Positions 41,125 through 50,405 are shown, counted from the stretch's first letter. The stretch: 64,000 bases of DNA from Bacteroidota bacterium (GCA_016178785.1 JACOSO010000016.1:28390-92389); one strand, 5' to 3'. A program made the numbers and translations. The notes: a model not told the origin generated them from the sequence alone.

Positions 41125-42960
41125 TTACTCCACTGTAACTGACTTTGCCAAATTCCTGGGTTGATCAACGTTGCAGCCTCGCATCACAGCTATATGGTAC
41201 GAAAGAAGCTGTAAAGGAATAACTGAGATCATGGGCATAAGGGCATCCATTGTACTGGGCACTTCAATCACAAACTCCGACATCTTAGGAATCAGCACAT
41301 CTCCTTCGGTTACAATTGAAATCACCCGGCCTTTGCGTGCCTTCACTTCCTGAATATTGGAAACCACTTTTTCGTAAGAGGCATCTTTCGTGGCAATGAA
41401 CACTACAGGCATTTCCTCATCGATCAATGCGATCGGGCCGTGCTTCATTTCAGCTGCCGGGTAACCTTCGGCATGGATGTACGAAATTTCTTTCAGTTTC
41501 AATGCGCCTTCAAGGGCCACGGGGAAATTATAACCACGGCCGAGGTAAATAAAATTGTGTGCATTTTTAAACTCATCCGCAATCACCTGAATCTGCGCAT
41601 TCAACTTCAGCGCTTTCTCCACCTTAGCAGGAATGTTTTCCATCTCTACCAACAACTCATGAAATTTTTGCTCCGTGATTGTTCCTTTTTTCTGAGCCAC
41701 GATCAACGCAATCATGTTGAGAACGGTAAGTTGCGCAGTGAATGCTTTTGTGCTTGCCACACCAATCTCCGGTCCCGCATGAGTATATGCGCCCGCATGA
41801 GTAGTGCGCGGAATGGATGAGCCAACCACGTTGCACACCCCAAAAATGATTGCCCCTTTTGATTTTGCCATTTCGATTGCAGCTAGGGTGTCAGCCGTTT
41901 CTCCAGATTGTGAAATGGCTATTACTACATCGCCTTCGCGAATAACAGGGTTGCGATAACGAAATTCTGACGCGTACTCCACCTCAACAGGTATCCGACA
42001 AAATTCTTCAAAGAAATATTCTGCCACTAACCCGGCATGCCATGACGTGCCACAAGCAACAATCAAAATCCGGTCAGCATTGACAAGCTTGTTGATGTAT
42101 TCGCGTAAGCCACCTAAAATCAATCGACCTGAATCAGAATCCAATCTTCCACGCATACAATCTTTGATTGAACGCGATTGCTCAAAAATCTCTTTGAGCA
42201 TAAAATGTTCATAGCCACCTTTCTCGATTGCTTCCAACTCCATATCAACGGTTTGAACATATGGAGTAAGCGGTAGATTGGCAGTGTTCTTAATGTTAAG
42301 CTGACCTTTATTTACAATGGCTATTTCCTGGTCATTGAGATAAACTACTTCGTTAGTATATTCAATAATAGGTGTTGCGTCCGAAGCCATGAAAAATTCA
42401 GCTTTGCCAACACCCACAACGAGCGGGCTTCCTTTTCGGGCTGCAATTAAAAGTGATGGATCTTCGAGCGACATCACTACAATAGCGTAAGCTCCAACAA
42501 CTTTAGTGAGTGCTAATCTCACAGCCTCGTCTAAAGAACACTTTTCATTTTCTTTAATGTCTTCAATGAAGTGAATGAAAACTTCAGTATCTGTCTCGCT
42601 TGAGAATTGATGTCCCTTGCGAAGTAAGTCTTGCTTCAGAGAACTATAGTTTTCAATGATGCCATTGTGGATGATGGCCAATTTTTTTGTAGCTGAGTAA
42701 TGCGGATGCGCATTTTCATCATTGGGTTCGCCATGGGTCGCCCACCGTGTATGCCCCATGCCTATGGTGCTGTTTAGGTTTTCCCCTTTGATAAAAGCTT
42801 CCAGTTCAGAAACCTTTCCCTTCTTTTTATAAACATTCAAACCACCGTTGAGCAAAGCAATACCTGCGCTGTCATAGCCACGGTATTCCAGGCGCTTTAG
42901 TCCTTTAATGATTACATCACTCGCCTGACGATGGCCAACATAAGCTACAATTCCACACAT
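41125..42960 (-). CDS. glmS: Glutamine-fructose-6-phosphate aminotransferase (isomerizing)
   Basis: 611 residues. The Cys2 nucleophile of the glutaminase domain follows the Met (MCGIVAYVGHR), so the start at 42960 is fixed despite a frame to 42987. Two SIS domains follow (CGTSWHAGLVAEY, SQSGETADTLAAIE) and the C-terminus ends DQPRNLAKSVTVE as in other GlmS. It makes glucosamine-6-phosphate for cell-wall precursors. Confidence 0.96.
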   Translation of the reverse strand: MCGIVAYVGHRQASDVIIKGLKRLEYRGYDSAGIALLNGGLNVYKKKGKVSELEAFIKGENLNSTIGMGHTRWATHGEPNDENAHPHYSATKKLAIIHNGIIENYSSLKQDLLRKGHQFSSETDTEVFIHFIEDIKENEKCSLDEAVRLALTKVVGAYAIVVMSLEDPSLLIAARKGSPLVVGVGKAEFFMASDATPIIEYTNEVVYLNDQEIAIVNKGQLNIKNTANLPLTPYVQTVDMELEAIEKGGYEHFMLKEIFEQSRSIKDCMRGRLDSDSGRLILGGLREYINKLVNADRILIVACGTSWHAGLVAEYFFEEFCRIPVEVEYASEFRYRNPVIREGDVVIAISQSGETADTLAAIEMAKSKGAIIFGVCNVVGSSIPRTTHAGAYTHAGPEIGVASTKAFTAQLTVLNMIALIVAQKKGTITEQKFHELLVEMENIPAKVEKALKLNAQIQVIADEFKNAHNFIYLGRGYNFPVALEGALKLKEISYIHAEGYPAAEMKHGPIALIDEEMPVVFIATKDASYEKVVSNIQEVKARKGRVISIVTEGDVLIPKMSEFVIEVPSTMDALMPMISVIPLQLLSYHIAVMRGCNVDQPRNLAKSVTVE

Positions 42961-43074
42961 ATTTTTTTTGTCTAGTAATTCAAACAATCTATTTTAACAA
43001 AAGTCGCTAAGAATTTACAGGATGCCAACATCAGGTAAATCAAATTAATCAAACCCATCAAGGTCCAAAATTAA

Positions 43075-43105
43075 AAAGTCGGGTGAGAAAATCACACCCG
43101 ACTTT
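43075..43105 (-). terminator. Intrinsic terminator after the glycogen-synthase-like gene
   Basis: AAAGTCGGGTG (43075-43085) and CACCCGACTTT (43095-43105) form an 11-bp stem. On the minus strand it is followed by TTTTTAATTTT. It lies 26 bp after the stop at 43131. Confidence 0.8.
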
Positions 43106-43130
43106 AATGCATTTAGCTTTTGAAAAGTAA

Positions 43131-43934
43131 TTAGCCTGCCAATTCGGTATACAGGTTGAAAAACTCTTCGGTGTAGTCTTCATCTTTCTCAATAGATGAA
43201 ACTTTCTTCTCTTTGATCTTTTTCACTAAGCCTTCAAGTTTCTTACCATCACCGGCTACGTTTACAACATCTGCCCATTGAGCTCCTAATTTAATGAAGC
43301 CCTCATAGTCAGCGGTTTTCAAATGGCCAAGCATGCTGTCTTCAATATCCAACATACGAACCTTGCCCATCAAATCACCTTTGAATTTGTGAGCGAAGCT
43401 GTTGTTGTAGATCGTGAAAACACTCTTTGAATTCTTGAACAATGGATCGTTTTTGTAAGTCGTCTTCAAATACAATGGAATGAAGCTTGTGATCCAATCA
43501 TTGCAATGCACAATGTCAGGTGACCAGCCAAGTTTCTTAACAGTTTCGATCACTCCTTTACAAAAGAAAATAGCACGCTCGTCATTGTCTTCAAAGAAAC
43601 GATTTTCTTTATCATGGAAAACGGACTTGCGGTGGAAGTAATCTTCATTGTCGATAAAATAAACCTGCAGTTTGGCATTAGGAATTGAAGCTACTTTAAT
43701 GATCAAGGGCTTTTCTTCATCGCCTACGGCAATGTTGATACCTGAAAGGCGCACTACTTCATGCAACCTGTTCTTACGCTCATTGATCAAACCAAACCGC
43801 GGAACCAGAATTCGGATCTCCATTCCACGCTCCTGCATTGCTTGCGGCAATTTGCGCACGAAGTCAGCAACTTCGGTGGTTTGTAAGAACGGATTGATCT
43901 CACTGGCTACATAGAGAATGCGGATTTTTGACAT
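43131..43934 (-). CDS. Glycogen/starch-synthase-like protein, N-terminal domain only
   Basis: 267 residues resembling the N-terminal half of GT5 glycogen synthases (KIRILYVASEINPF, PDIVHCNDWITSFIPLYLK, YNNSFAHKF). The C-terminal GT-B half with the second sugar-nucleotide site is absent, and a charged tail (VKKIKEKKVSSIEKDEDYTE) replaces it. The frame is intact and has its own terminator, so it is a short protein by design rather than a truncation at an end. Bacteroidota often carry such a gene next to panC. Catalysis is doubtful. Confidence 0.78.
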   Translation of the reverse strand: MSKIRILYVASEINPFLQTTEVADFVRKLPQAMQERGMEIRILVPRFGLINERKNRLHEVVRLSGINIAVGDEEKPLIIKVASIPNAKLQVYFIDNEDYFHRKSVFHDKENRFFEDNDERAIFFCKGVIETVKKLGWSPDIVHCNDWITSFIPLYLKTTYKNDPLFKNSKSVFTIYNNSFAHKFKGDLMGKVRMLDIEDSMLGHLKTADYEGFIKLGAQWADVVNVAGDGKKLEGLVKKIKEKKVSSIEKDEDYTEEFFNLYTELAG

Positions 43935-44281
43935 ATATGTTGAATTTTGTTGAGACTAGAAAACGGGAGCACAAAAGTACGAAAATTCTACCCCTTTATC
44001 AACTCTGGTTTAAACATAAGGACTATATTTGCGGCCTTTTGGACCAGGATATGCCCGTTGCAGCTTGATTTGTCACAAACAAATCATTGCTGCTTGATAT
44101 TAAGTTCACAATTGATTTATCTGATTTACCTGATGCCTCTGCCATTACCTCTTCTCAACAAGGCGCGAAAAGTAATGAAATGGTGGCCCTTAAATCACTG
44201 GAATCAGGGAAATCATCCTCGTGCCAAGGAGATAAATTGGTTCTTTGCAAAAGATTCTCCAAAGTATAATCCTGGTTAAAA
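43935..44281. other. Gene-free intergenic region
   Basis: 347 bp between the divergent synthase-like gene and panC. Open frames exist (for example 43947-44279) but their translations are low-quality (aromatic, Leu/Pro-rich), overlap each other and resemble nothing. It presumably contains the two divergent promoters. I see no repeat or RNA structure that I can support. Confidence 0.5.
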
Positions 44282-45124
44282 ATGGAATTTTTCAAGGAAA
44301 TTCAGTCCCTGAAGGCTTTTTTGAGCCAAAAAGGCAATTCTATTTCTATTGGCTTAGTGCCCACGATGGGCGCCCTTCATGCTGGTCACCTCTCATTAAT
44401 AGAGGCCTCGAAGCGGGAAAACCAGCTTACCGTCTGCAGCATTTTTGTCAACCCCGCCCAGTTCAATAACCCTAAAGACCTGGAAAAATACCCTCGTACG
44501 CTCAATCGAGATGTGGAAATGCTGAAAAACTCCGGTTGCGATGCGGTCTTTGCGCCTGATGCGAAAGAGATGTATGAAAGTGAGCCGACCATAAAATTTG
44601 ATTTCGGTGAGCTTGACAAAATCTTGGAGGGGAAATTCAGGCCTGGCCATTTTAGCGGGGTGGCTTTAGTGGTTGCAAAGTTCTTTCATATTATAAAGCC
44701 GACCATTGCCTACTTCGGACAAAAAGACTTCCAGCAATTCAAAATCATCGAAAGATTGGTAACCGAACTGAAGTTTGATCTTCAATTAAAGTCAATGCCG
44801 ATTCTTCGTGAAGCTGATGGCTTGGCCATGTCATCGCGCAACATGCGATTGAATGAAACCGAACGCAAAAAGGCAACTGTGTTTTACCAGTCCCTAAGCG
44901 AAGCAAAAAAATTATTAAACAGCGGAAAAAAAATTTCTCAAGTGAGAGACATAGTAAAACAGAAATGCGAATCTGTTGATGGAATAAAACTGGATTATTT
45001 TGAACTGGCCAATGTCGAAAACTTAAAGCCTACCGAAAGCGTTACAGACAAAACCATTTTGCTGATCGCTGGATTTGTAGGAGAAATACGATTGATAGAT
45101 AATCTGTTGTTAAATGAGAATTGA
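44282..45124 (+). CDS. panC: Pantothenate synthetase
   Basis: 280 residues: joins pantoate and beta-alanine using ATP for pantothenate/CoA synthesis. The ATP-binding HIGH-type motif is [12 protein letters not shown] (near 30-41), and the KMSK-like MSSRNMRL is near 185-192, with [10 protein letters not shown] and YFGQKDFQQ typical. It overlaps panD by 11 bases, and PanD supplies beta-alanine. Confidence 0.96.
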   Translation: MEFFKEIQSLKAFLSQKGNSISIGLVPTMGALHAGHLSLIEASKRENQLTVCSIFVNPAQFNNPKDLEKYPRTLNRDVEMLKNSGCDAVFAPDAKEMYESEPTIKFDFGELDKILEGKFRPGHFSGVALVVAKFFHIIKPTIAYFGQKDFQQFKIIERLVTELKFDLQLKSMPILREADGLAMSSRNMRLNETERKKATVFYQSLSEAKKLLNSGKKISQVRDIVKQKCESVDGIKLDYFELANVENLKPTESVTDKTILLIAGFVGEIRLIDNLLLNEN

Positions 45125-45461
45125 CGTTTTAAAATCGAAGATACACAGAGTAAAAATTACTCAAGCCGAATTGCACTACGTGGGGAGCATCACTATCGAT
45201 GAAACATTGATGGATGCGGCCAATATTATCGAAGGTGAAAAGGTGCAAGTGGTGAACGTAAATAATGGCGAGCGTTTGGAAACTTATGTGATCAAAGGCG
45301 GGCGCAATAGCGGAATGGTCTGCCTCAACGGACCTGCCGCACGATTAGCCCACGTAGGTGACATTGTCATAGTGATCTCTTACGCATCGATGGAGTTTGA
45401 AGAGGCAAAAAAATTCAAGCCCACAATCATCTTTCCGACTCCCGAAAACAAATTAGCCTGA
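45114..45461 (+). CDS. panD: Aspartate 1-decarboxylase
   Basis: 115 residues of the pyruvoyl enzyme that makes beta-alanine. The self-cleavage site is Gly-Ser in [13 protein letters not shown] (near residues 24-25), and the [19 protein letters not shown] segment matches PanD. The coupling with panC (overlap) fits the pathway. Confidence 0.95.
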   Translation: MRIDVLKSKIHRVKITQAELHYVGSITIDETLMDAANIIEGEKVQVVNVNNGERLETYVIKGGRNSGMVCLNGPAARLAHVGDIVIVISYASMEFEEAKKFKPTIIFPTPENKLA

Positions 45462-45467
45462 TCAAAA

Positions 45468-46451
45468 ATGCAGCGCATTAAAACAGGAACACGCTATGTA
45501 TTGATGATAGCGGTAACCGTAGTGTTGCTTTGGTTATCTCTTCGCGGACTTGAAGTCGAAGGGGAAAACAAAGCAGACTATCTATGGAGTGCGTGGCAAA
45601 AATGTGATAAGATTTATTTGTGGCTGATGGCCGGGGCCGCAATAGTCAGTCACATCATTCGTGCGCTTCGTTGGAAAATGCTTTTGGAACCAACCGGTCA
45701 CAATGTAAAATTGTCAAGCAGCTTTTGGTCATTGATGACCGGATACCTTGTTAACCTTGCAGTGCCACGTGGCGGGGAAGTTTCGAGATGTTATACGCTA
45801 TATCAATTAGAAAAAACCCCGGTTGAAATTTCTTTTGGAACTGTGGTTACCGAGCGCATTGCTGATGTGGTTTGCCTGCTCCTTTTAATTGCTTTTTCAT
45901 TTTATATGGAATGGGAAAAACTTAAAACTTTTTTGGACACGCTAACTTTCTCGTCTGGCGAAATGAAAATTCCAACCTGGGCTTGGATAGCCGCACTTCT
46001 CGCTCTTATTTTCCTTGTTGGAATTTATTTCCTCAGGAAAAATGAGAAGTTTTTGAAAATTTTTCATGGTTTTAAAGAAGGCATGCTTTCCGTTTTTCAA
46101 TTGAAAAACAAATGGTTTTTTGTTTTTTACTCAATTGCTATTTGGGGAATGTATTTTGTGATGAGCTATCTGGTGCTGATGGCTTTCCCTGAAACAGCTC
46201 ATCTTGGTTTCGGTGCCGTAGTCACGCTCTTTGCGATTGGATCAATTGCGATGGCCGCCCCTCTTCCGGGCGGCACAGGTTCATATCACGTACTTGTTCC
46301 ATTGGGATTGACGATGCTCTACAACATATCGAAACCCGATGCCGTTGCATTTGTGTTTGTTTTTCATGCCTGGCAAACGTTGCTGATGATCGTGCTTGGG
46401 GTAATCAGCTTTGTGGTAAGTAATGCGATTGTATCACGGAGGCAAGATTGA
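45468..46451 (+). CDS. Flippase-like integral membrane protein (UPF0104/LPG-synthase-TM family)
   Basis: 327 residues with about eight helices and the family hallmarks SHIIRALRWKMLLEPTG near residue 60, TGYLVNLAVPRGGEVSRC near 90 and AAPLPGGTGSYHVLVP near 265. It belongs to the lysylphosphatidylglycerol synthase transmembrane/AglD-like fold. The lipid or polyprenol substrate is unknown. It follows panD by 6 bp and may share its transcript. Confidence 0.8.
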   Translation: MQRIKTGTRYVLMIAVTVVLLWLSLRGLEVEGENKADYLWSAWQKCDKIYLWLMAGAAIVSHIIRALRWKMLLEPTGHNVKLSSSFWSLMTGYLVNLAVPRGGEVSRCYTLYQLEKTPVEISFGTVVTERIADVVCLLLLIAFSFYMEWEKLKTFLDTLTFSSGEMKIPTWAWIAALLALIFLVGIYFLRKNEKFLKIFHGFKEGMLSVFQLKNKWFFVFYSIAIWGMYFVMSYLVLMAFPETAHLGFGAVVTLFAIGSIAMAAPLPGGTGSYHVLVPLGLTMLYNISKPDAVAFVFVFHAWQTLLMIVLGVISFVVSNAIVSRRQD

Positions 46452-46458
46452 TCAAAAA

Positions 46459-46466
46459 TACCTTTG
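46459..46466 (+). promoter_or_regulatory. Bacteroidota -7 box TACCTTTG
   Basis: An exact TAnnTTTG lies 52 bp upstream of the hypothetical membrane protein gene at 46518. A plausible -33 TTG cannot be assigned with confidence. No FNR-type site lies 57 bp upstream. Confidence 0.4.
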
Positions 46467-46517
46467 TTGTATTGTGACTTTTTCTTTGGTCTAAGATTAT
46501 AAGTCAAAATAACTGCA

Positions 46518-47219
46518 ATGAGTAAGCGCTCCAAGAAAATCTATTATGTGCCCGGCATGATCAGCTTGATTATGCTGCTCCCATTTGTCTACAAGTTTCT
46601 TTCCGATAAAAATCTTTTTAGGCAGCTACATTCAATGGAAATGACGTGGACGTCTAAAAGATCATTACAAATTGACTCTATTTCTCATCCAGAGTTTTAC
46701 TCAATAATGTACCCTAAGGGAATATTTAAGAGAATTTTGAAAAGGAAATATTTTCTCGTTGAACTTAATGGAGATGACAACAAGGATTCTCAAAAACTGA
46801 GGCTAGCCGAACAGAGAATTAAAGATTTGATTTCAAGCCCAGACACTACAATTGGTATTCACTTTAAGTTTACTCCGCAAACGAAATACCGTTCATTCAT
46901 TCAGACACTTAACATTTTGCTTAAGAATAATGCAAAGACCTATTGGACCCACGAAGATGATATTTGGGTTATTACATTTGCTCACAAGCAAATAAAAGAA
47001 CCTCCACCAATAGATCATGGTATTGGTTACTCAGAAGAATACGAAACAATGCGAATGGTGGAAATTGAAAAAAAAGATAACATGAAAAGAAAACAAAATA
47101 TAATAAGCTACTTAAATGAATATTCGATTCAGTACTCGGTAATTTCACTAGTTTATTTTGTACTAATAATATTTACCGTAAGGCAGTCATGGTTGCAGAA
47201 TAGATCAACCCAAATTTAA
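46518..47219 (+). CDS. Hypothetical membrane protein with ExbD-like middle domain
   Basis: 233 residues: an N-terminal hydrophobic helix (VPGMISLIMLLPFVYKFL), a soluble middle domain and a C-terminal helix (SVISLVYFVLIIFTVRQSW). The TTIGIHFKFTPQTKYRSFIQ and following strand-helix pattern is reminiscent of ExbD/TolR periplasmic domains, but there are no ExbB partners. Function unknown. The region is more AT-rich than its neighbours and borders the ruvB-tail duplication. Confidence 0.5.
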   Translation: MSKRSKKIYYVPGMISLIMLLPFVYKFLSDKNLFRQLHSMEMTWTSKRSLQIDSISHPEFYSIMYPKGIFKRILKRKYFLVELNGDDNKDSQKLRLAEQRIKDLISSPDTTIGIHFKFTPQTKYRSFIQTLNILLKNNAKTYWTHEDDIWVITFAHKQIKEPPPIDHGIGYSEEYETMRMVEIEKKDNMKRKQNIISYLNEYSIQYSVISLVYFVLIIFTVRQSWLQNRSTQI

Positions 47220-47220
47220 T

Positions 47221-47293
47221 TCAAACAACCCTTGCGTTCTCGGTCTTGAGATTTTCAATGATTATACGCGTGCTCTGTTCCTTCGCGACTGTG
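47221..47293 (-). pseudogene. Diverged, frameshifted copy of the ruvB 3' end
   Basis: The sequence aligns with the last 70 or so bases of ruvB (47958-48030), roughly four in five bases identical by eye. Reverse reading gives REGTEHAYNH, then after a one-base deletion [11 protein letters not shown], against [22 protein letters not shown] in the intact gene. It is a residual second ruvB tail separated from the real one by the nucleotidyltransferase segment. Confidence 0.75.
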
Positions 47294-47314
47294 TTAGGTT
47301 AGCTAGCCTATAAG

Positions 47315-47803
47315 CTACTCTTTTTGTTTGCCCTTCATCTCTCTAAGATGAATAATATCCGCTTGGTCTTTTGGCCGGTTTGTTGATTCTTTTTCCTTCA
47401 GCAGATCATTCATGTGAACGACCTTGAAATGAATTCCCTTGAACTCACCCGGTTTTGCTCTTTCATAGCATTGATCAAAATCAAATGAGCTGAATGCTTT
47501 AAGATTTGTCATTGGGTCAACAACAAAACCCGAAGTGCCAACATTAAATTGAGTGAATCCGGCTACAAGCTGCAGCTCTCTGCTTTTTTCAATTCCTTTA
47601 ACCCCATTTTCCGACAAAACATCCTTCAGTTTTTCAATATTTTCAGGATCGTCTTTTAGCCAAAGGTCGAGATCATGAGTGGCTCTGACATACCCGTGAA
47701 AAGCCATTGCAAATCCGCCAACCAAAAGGTATTTCACTTTCTTTAGCTCCAAATCGCGAAAGAATTTTAAAATGTCTTCATCACGAAAATCGATAGCAGA
47801 CAT
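47315..47803 (-). CDS. Nucleotidyltransferase-fold protein
   Basis: 162 residues from the ATG at 47803 (MSAIDFRDEDI). The core VGGFAMAFHGYVRATHDLDLWL holds the GG and D-x-D metal site of minimal nucleotidyltransferases, and a later RPKDQADIIHL is typical of the family's Lys/Asp end. The frame extends to 47908 with 35 further residues. These proteins are often antitoxin-like or tRNA/protein-modifying and often ride on mobile DNA. No HEPN partner is visible. It sits between two copies of the ruvB 3' end, so it was likely gained by insertion. Confidence 0.72.
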   Translation of the reverse strand: MSAIDFRDEDILKFFRDLELKKVKYLLVGGFAMAFHGYVRATHDLDLWLKDDPENIEKLKDVLSENGVKGIEKSRELQLVAGFTQFNVGTSGFVVDPMTNLKAFSSFDFDQCYERAKPGEFKGIHFKVVHMNDLLKEKESTNRPKDQADIIHLREMKGKQKE

Positions 47804-47953
47804 ATTTTTATTAGTTGGATTTGCATTATTAAATAATACTGCAACTTCATTCACTTTCGAAAAAAGTTCGATCCGTTCCTCGTATTTCTTAACTCGTGAA
47901 GTACGCATAACGAAAGTTACCTACAATATTGGGGGTAAAAAAGTCTTGTCAGG

Positions 47954-48985
47954 TCAATCAAACAGCCCTTGCGTTCTTGGTCTGGGAATTTTCAAATGCT
48001 TGTACGCATGCTCTGTTGCTTCGCGACCGCGCGAGGTGCGCTTGATGTAGCCCTCCTGAATTAGAAAGGGCTCATAAACTTCTTCAATCGTCTCTGCCTC
48101 TTCGCTCACCGCAGTCGCAATTGTAGTGAGACCTACGGGTCCTCCTTTAAATTTTTCGATAATGGCGCTGAGGATACGGTTGTCCATATCGTCTAATCCA
48201 TTTTCATCAACATCCAAAGCTTTGAGTGCGAGCTGGGCAATTGGTTTGGTGATCGTTCCATCGCCTTTGATTTGGGCAAAGTCGCGGGTACGTTTCAATA
48301 AATTATTAGCAATACGCGGTGTACCCCTGCTTCTTCTTGCAATTTCATAAGCGGCATCATCTTCAACCGGTGTATTCAAAATAACAGCCGAGCGTTTTAC
48401 AATTTTCGTGAGCAACTGTGAATCGTAATATTCCAACCGTGCATTGATTCCGAATCGCGCACGCAGTGGGGAGGTGAGTAAACCTGCCCGAGTAGTTGCA
48501 CCAATCAACGTAAAAGGATTAAGACTGATTTGGACAGATCGCGCATTCGGCCCGCTGTCGAGCATGATGTCGATGCGGAAATCTTCCATGGCCGAATACA
48601 AATATTCTTCCACGATCGGGTTCAACCGGTGAATCTCATCAATAAACAAAACATCGTGTGCTTCTAAGTTAGTGAGTAGCCCGGCCAAATCGCTTGGCTT
48701 ATCGAGCACAGGTCCAGAAGTGATTTTAATATTCGATCCGAGCTCATTCGCGATAATAAATGAAAGCGTGGTCTTACCGAGTCCGGGAGGGCCATGCAGC
48801 AATACGTGATCAAGCGGTTCATTACGCTGCTTAGCAGCCATTACAAACACTTTAATATTGTCTGTTACCTTTTGCTGTCCGGTAAAATCTTTAAACGAAA
48901 GTGGCCGCAATGCTTTCTCAAATTCTTTGTCGGTCGCATTTTGACTTTCGGGGTCGCCTTTCAAATAATCCTCGCGCATATCCAT
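47954..48985 (-). CDS. ruvB: Holliday junction branch-migration ATPase RuvB
   Basis: 343 residues: the hexameric motor that drives Holliday junction migration. Walker A is GPPGLGKTT, Walker [12 protein letters not shown], sensor [18 protein letters not shown] and the C-terminal winged helix includes [25 protein letters not shown]. The length is normal and the end ([10 protein letters not shown]) is intact. A second start at 48979 is possible. It is flanked by its own duplicated tail at 47221. Confidence 0.96.
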   Translation of the reverse strand: MDMREDYLKGDPESQNATDKEFEKALRPLSFKDFTGQQKVTDNIKVFVMAAKQRNEPLDHVLLHGPPGLGKTTLSFIIANELGSNIKITSGPVLDKPSDLAGLLTNLEAHDVLFIDEIHRLNPIVEEYLYSAMEDFRIDIMLDSGPNARSVQISLNPFTLIGATTRAGLLTSPLRARFGINARLEYYDSQLLTKIVKRSAVILNTPVEDDAAYEIARRSRGTPRIANNLLKRTRDFAQIKGDGTITKPIAQLALKALDVDENGLDDMDNRILSAIIEKFKGGPVGLTTIATAVSEEAETIEEVYEPFLIQEGYIKRTSRGREATEHAYKHLKIPRPRTQGLFD

Positions 48986-49059
48986 TAATTCTTTTCAAAG
49001 ATAGAGATTGTGATTTGATAGTGGATGCTAGTAGCCGGATACCTGAAGCTATGACTCCA

Positions 49060-49125
49060 TGATCGGTATCCAGCAACATGAATACAGCTACCAGTTTGAA
49101 CACAGTTTCGAGATCGCTATCTTTA
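49060..49125 (+). promoter_or_regulatory. Near-consensus FNR-type site plus -7-like box, RIC gene promoter
   Basis: TGATCGGTATCC at 49060-49071 matches TGAY-N4-RTCA except for the last base. TATCTTTA at 49118-49125 (five of six TAnnTTTG positions) starts 58 bp downstream. The gene start at 49135 is very close to the -7 box, giving an almost leaderless transcript, so this is the weakest member of the set. Confidence 0.35.
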
Positions 49126-49134
49126 CTTCTTGCC

Positions 49135-49893
49135 ATGAAGCCGAGTGACTTGATAAGTAAGAAAATTACCGAGTTGGTGAACCAAGATCACCTTCTGGCA
49201 CATGTGCTGTACTCATTCGGCATTACTTTTTATGAATATCCGACACAAACACTGGAGCAGGTTTGCCTCGAGAAAGGATTGGCCACTGAGCCGGTAGTAA
49301 AAGGCCTCGAACTTTCTCACGAGAATTTCAAAGAAGCCGAATTGCCTCTGTTTTCATATCGCATTGATCTCATTATTGAATACCTGAAGCATGCGCATTA
49401 TCTCTTTATCAAACACAAGCTGCCTTTTATACACAAATTGGTTTTGAATTTTAAAGCTGATCACCAGGAATACGAGGCAGTGGAGAAAGATTTAAAAGTT
49501 CTTTTTCCTTTGTTCATGGAGGATTTCATTCATCACATTTATGAAGAGGAAGACACGCTCTTTAAATATATCGGTTCATTAGAACGCGCCTTACAAGGCC
49601 GGTTTAATCCCTCTCGTTTATACAATGCAATGGAGAAACATTCACTGCAAAGTTGTGCATTAGAGCACGAAGCACACGATGATGAAATGGAAGGGATTCG
49701 CAAAATCACAAAAGATTATTACCTCTCCCCCGATGCGCCACTTCATGTGAAGGTGCTTTATACCGAGTTGATCGAATTTGAAAAAAACCTGCAGGCACAC
49801 GCACGAATTGAAAATGAAATTCTTTTCCCCAAAGCAATGCAGCTCGAAAACCAGGTAAAAGTTGCCTTCTTCGAAAAGGCAAAGTGGAATTGA
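49135..49893 (+). CDS. Di-iron iron-sulfur-repair (RIC/ScdA) hemerythrin-like protein
   Basis: 252 residues from ATG 49135. The N-terminal part is a DUF542-like helical domain (ISKKITELVNQDHLLAHVLYSFGITFY). The C-terminal hemerythrin four-helix bundle has His/Glu ligands in EYLKHAHYLFIKHKLP, DFIHHIYEEEDTLF, ALEHEAHDDEME and HARIENEILFPK. RIC proteins repair Fe-S clusters damaged by NO or peroxide. The longer frame to 49078 would start before the promoter-like box. It is consistent with a nitrosative-stress role near the nos and globin genes. Confidence 0.87.
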   Translation: MKPSDLISKKITELVNQDHLLAHVLYSFGITFYEYPTQTLEQVCLEKGLATEPVVKGLELSHENFKEAELPLFSYRIDLIIEYLKHAHYLFIKHKLPFIHKLVLNFKADHQEYEAVEKDLKVLFPLFMEDFIHHIYEEEDTLFKYIGSLERALQGRFNPSRLYNAMEKHSLQSCALEHEAHDDEMEGIRKITKDYYLSPDAPLHVKVLYTELIEFEKNLQAHARIENEILFPKAMQLENQVKVAFFEKAKWN

Positions 49894-49902
49894 TTTTTTT
49901 TC

Positions 49903-50322
49903 ATGCCGCGTATTTTAGCCATTGATTACGGAACAAAGCGTACGGGTATTGCCGTTACCGACCCGATGCAAATCATTGCCACGGCTTTGGAAACTGTAGA
50001 CACCTCGCAGTTAATTTCTTTCCTCAAAAAATATTTTGAAAAAGAACAGGTCAGTGAAATAGTGATCGGTATGCCGAAGAGGCTTAATAATACAGATTCC
50101 GATACAGCAGAAGAAGTCAGAAAATTTATCGCCTTGTTCAAGCAAAATTTCCCTCAAACGCCAGTTGCTGAAGTTGACGAACGTTTCACATCATCCCTCG
50201 CACAACAAGCCATGATTTCGGGAGGAATGAAGAAAAAAGACCGACAAGTGAAAGGCAATGTCGATAAGATCAGCGCCACATTGATTTTGCAAAGCTATAT
50301 GCAAAGCAAAAAACCATTTTAG
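49903..50322 (+). CDS. ruvX: Holliday junction resolvase-like RuvX (YqgF)
   Basis: 139 residues of the RNase H-fold YqgF family: RILAIDYGTKRTGIAVTD (first acidic residue), EIVIGMPKRLN, VDERFTSSLA (Glu) and VDKISATLILQSYM near the end (Asp). Proposed pre-16S rRNA/junction nuclease. Upstream of def. Confidence 0.92.
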   Translation: MPRILAIDYGTKRTGIAVTDPMQIIATALETVDTSQLISFLKKYFEKEQVSEIVIGMPKRLNNTDSDTAEEVRKFIALFKQNFPQTPVAEVDERFTSSLAQQAMISGGMKKKDRQVKGNVDKISATLILQSYMQSKKPF

Positions 50323-50381
50323 ATTCTGGGGTTTCCCTGCAGATCCTTCAATTCCTCAATCTGAAATCTAAAATCTTAAAT

Positions 50382-50389
50382 TACCTTTG
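50382..50389 (+). promoter_or_regulatory. Bacteroidota -7 box TACCTTTG, def promoter
   Basis: An exact TAnnTTTG lies 17 bp before the def start codon (50406), in an AT-rich gap after ruvX. It is the ordinary housekeeping promoter form without an upstream FNR-type site. Confidence 0.5.
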
Positions 50390-50405
50390 TAATTTAATCC
50401 ACGTT

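Noticed and set aside
43947..44279. Open frames (also 44087-44269) between the synthase-like gene and panC
   Set aside because: Their translations are compositionally odd, overlap each other and resemble no family. The region more likely holds two divergent promoters.
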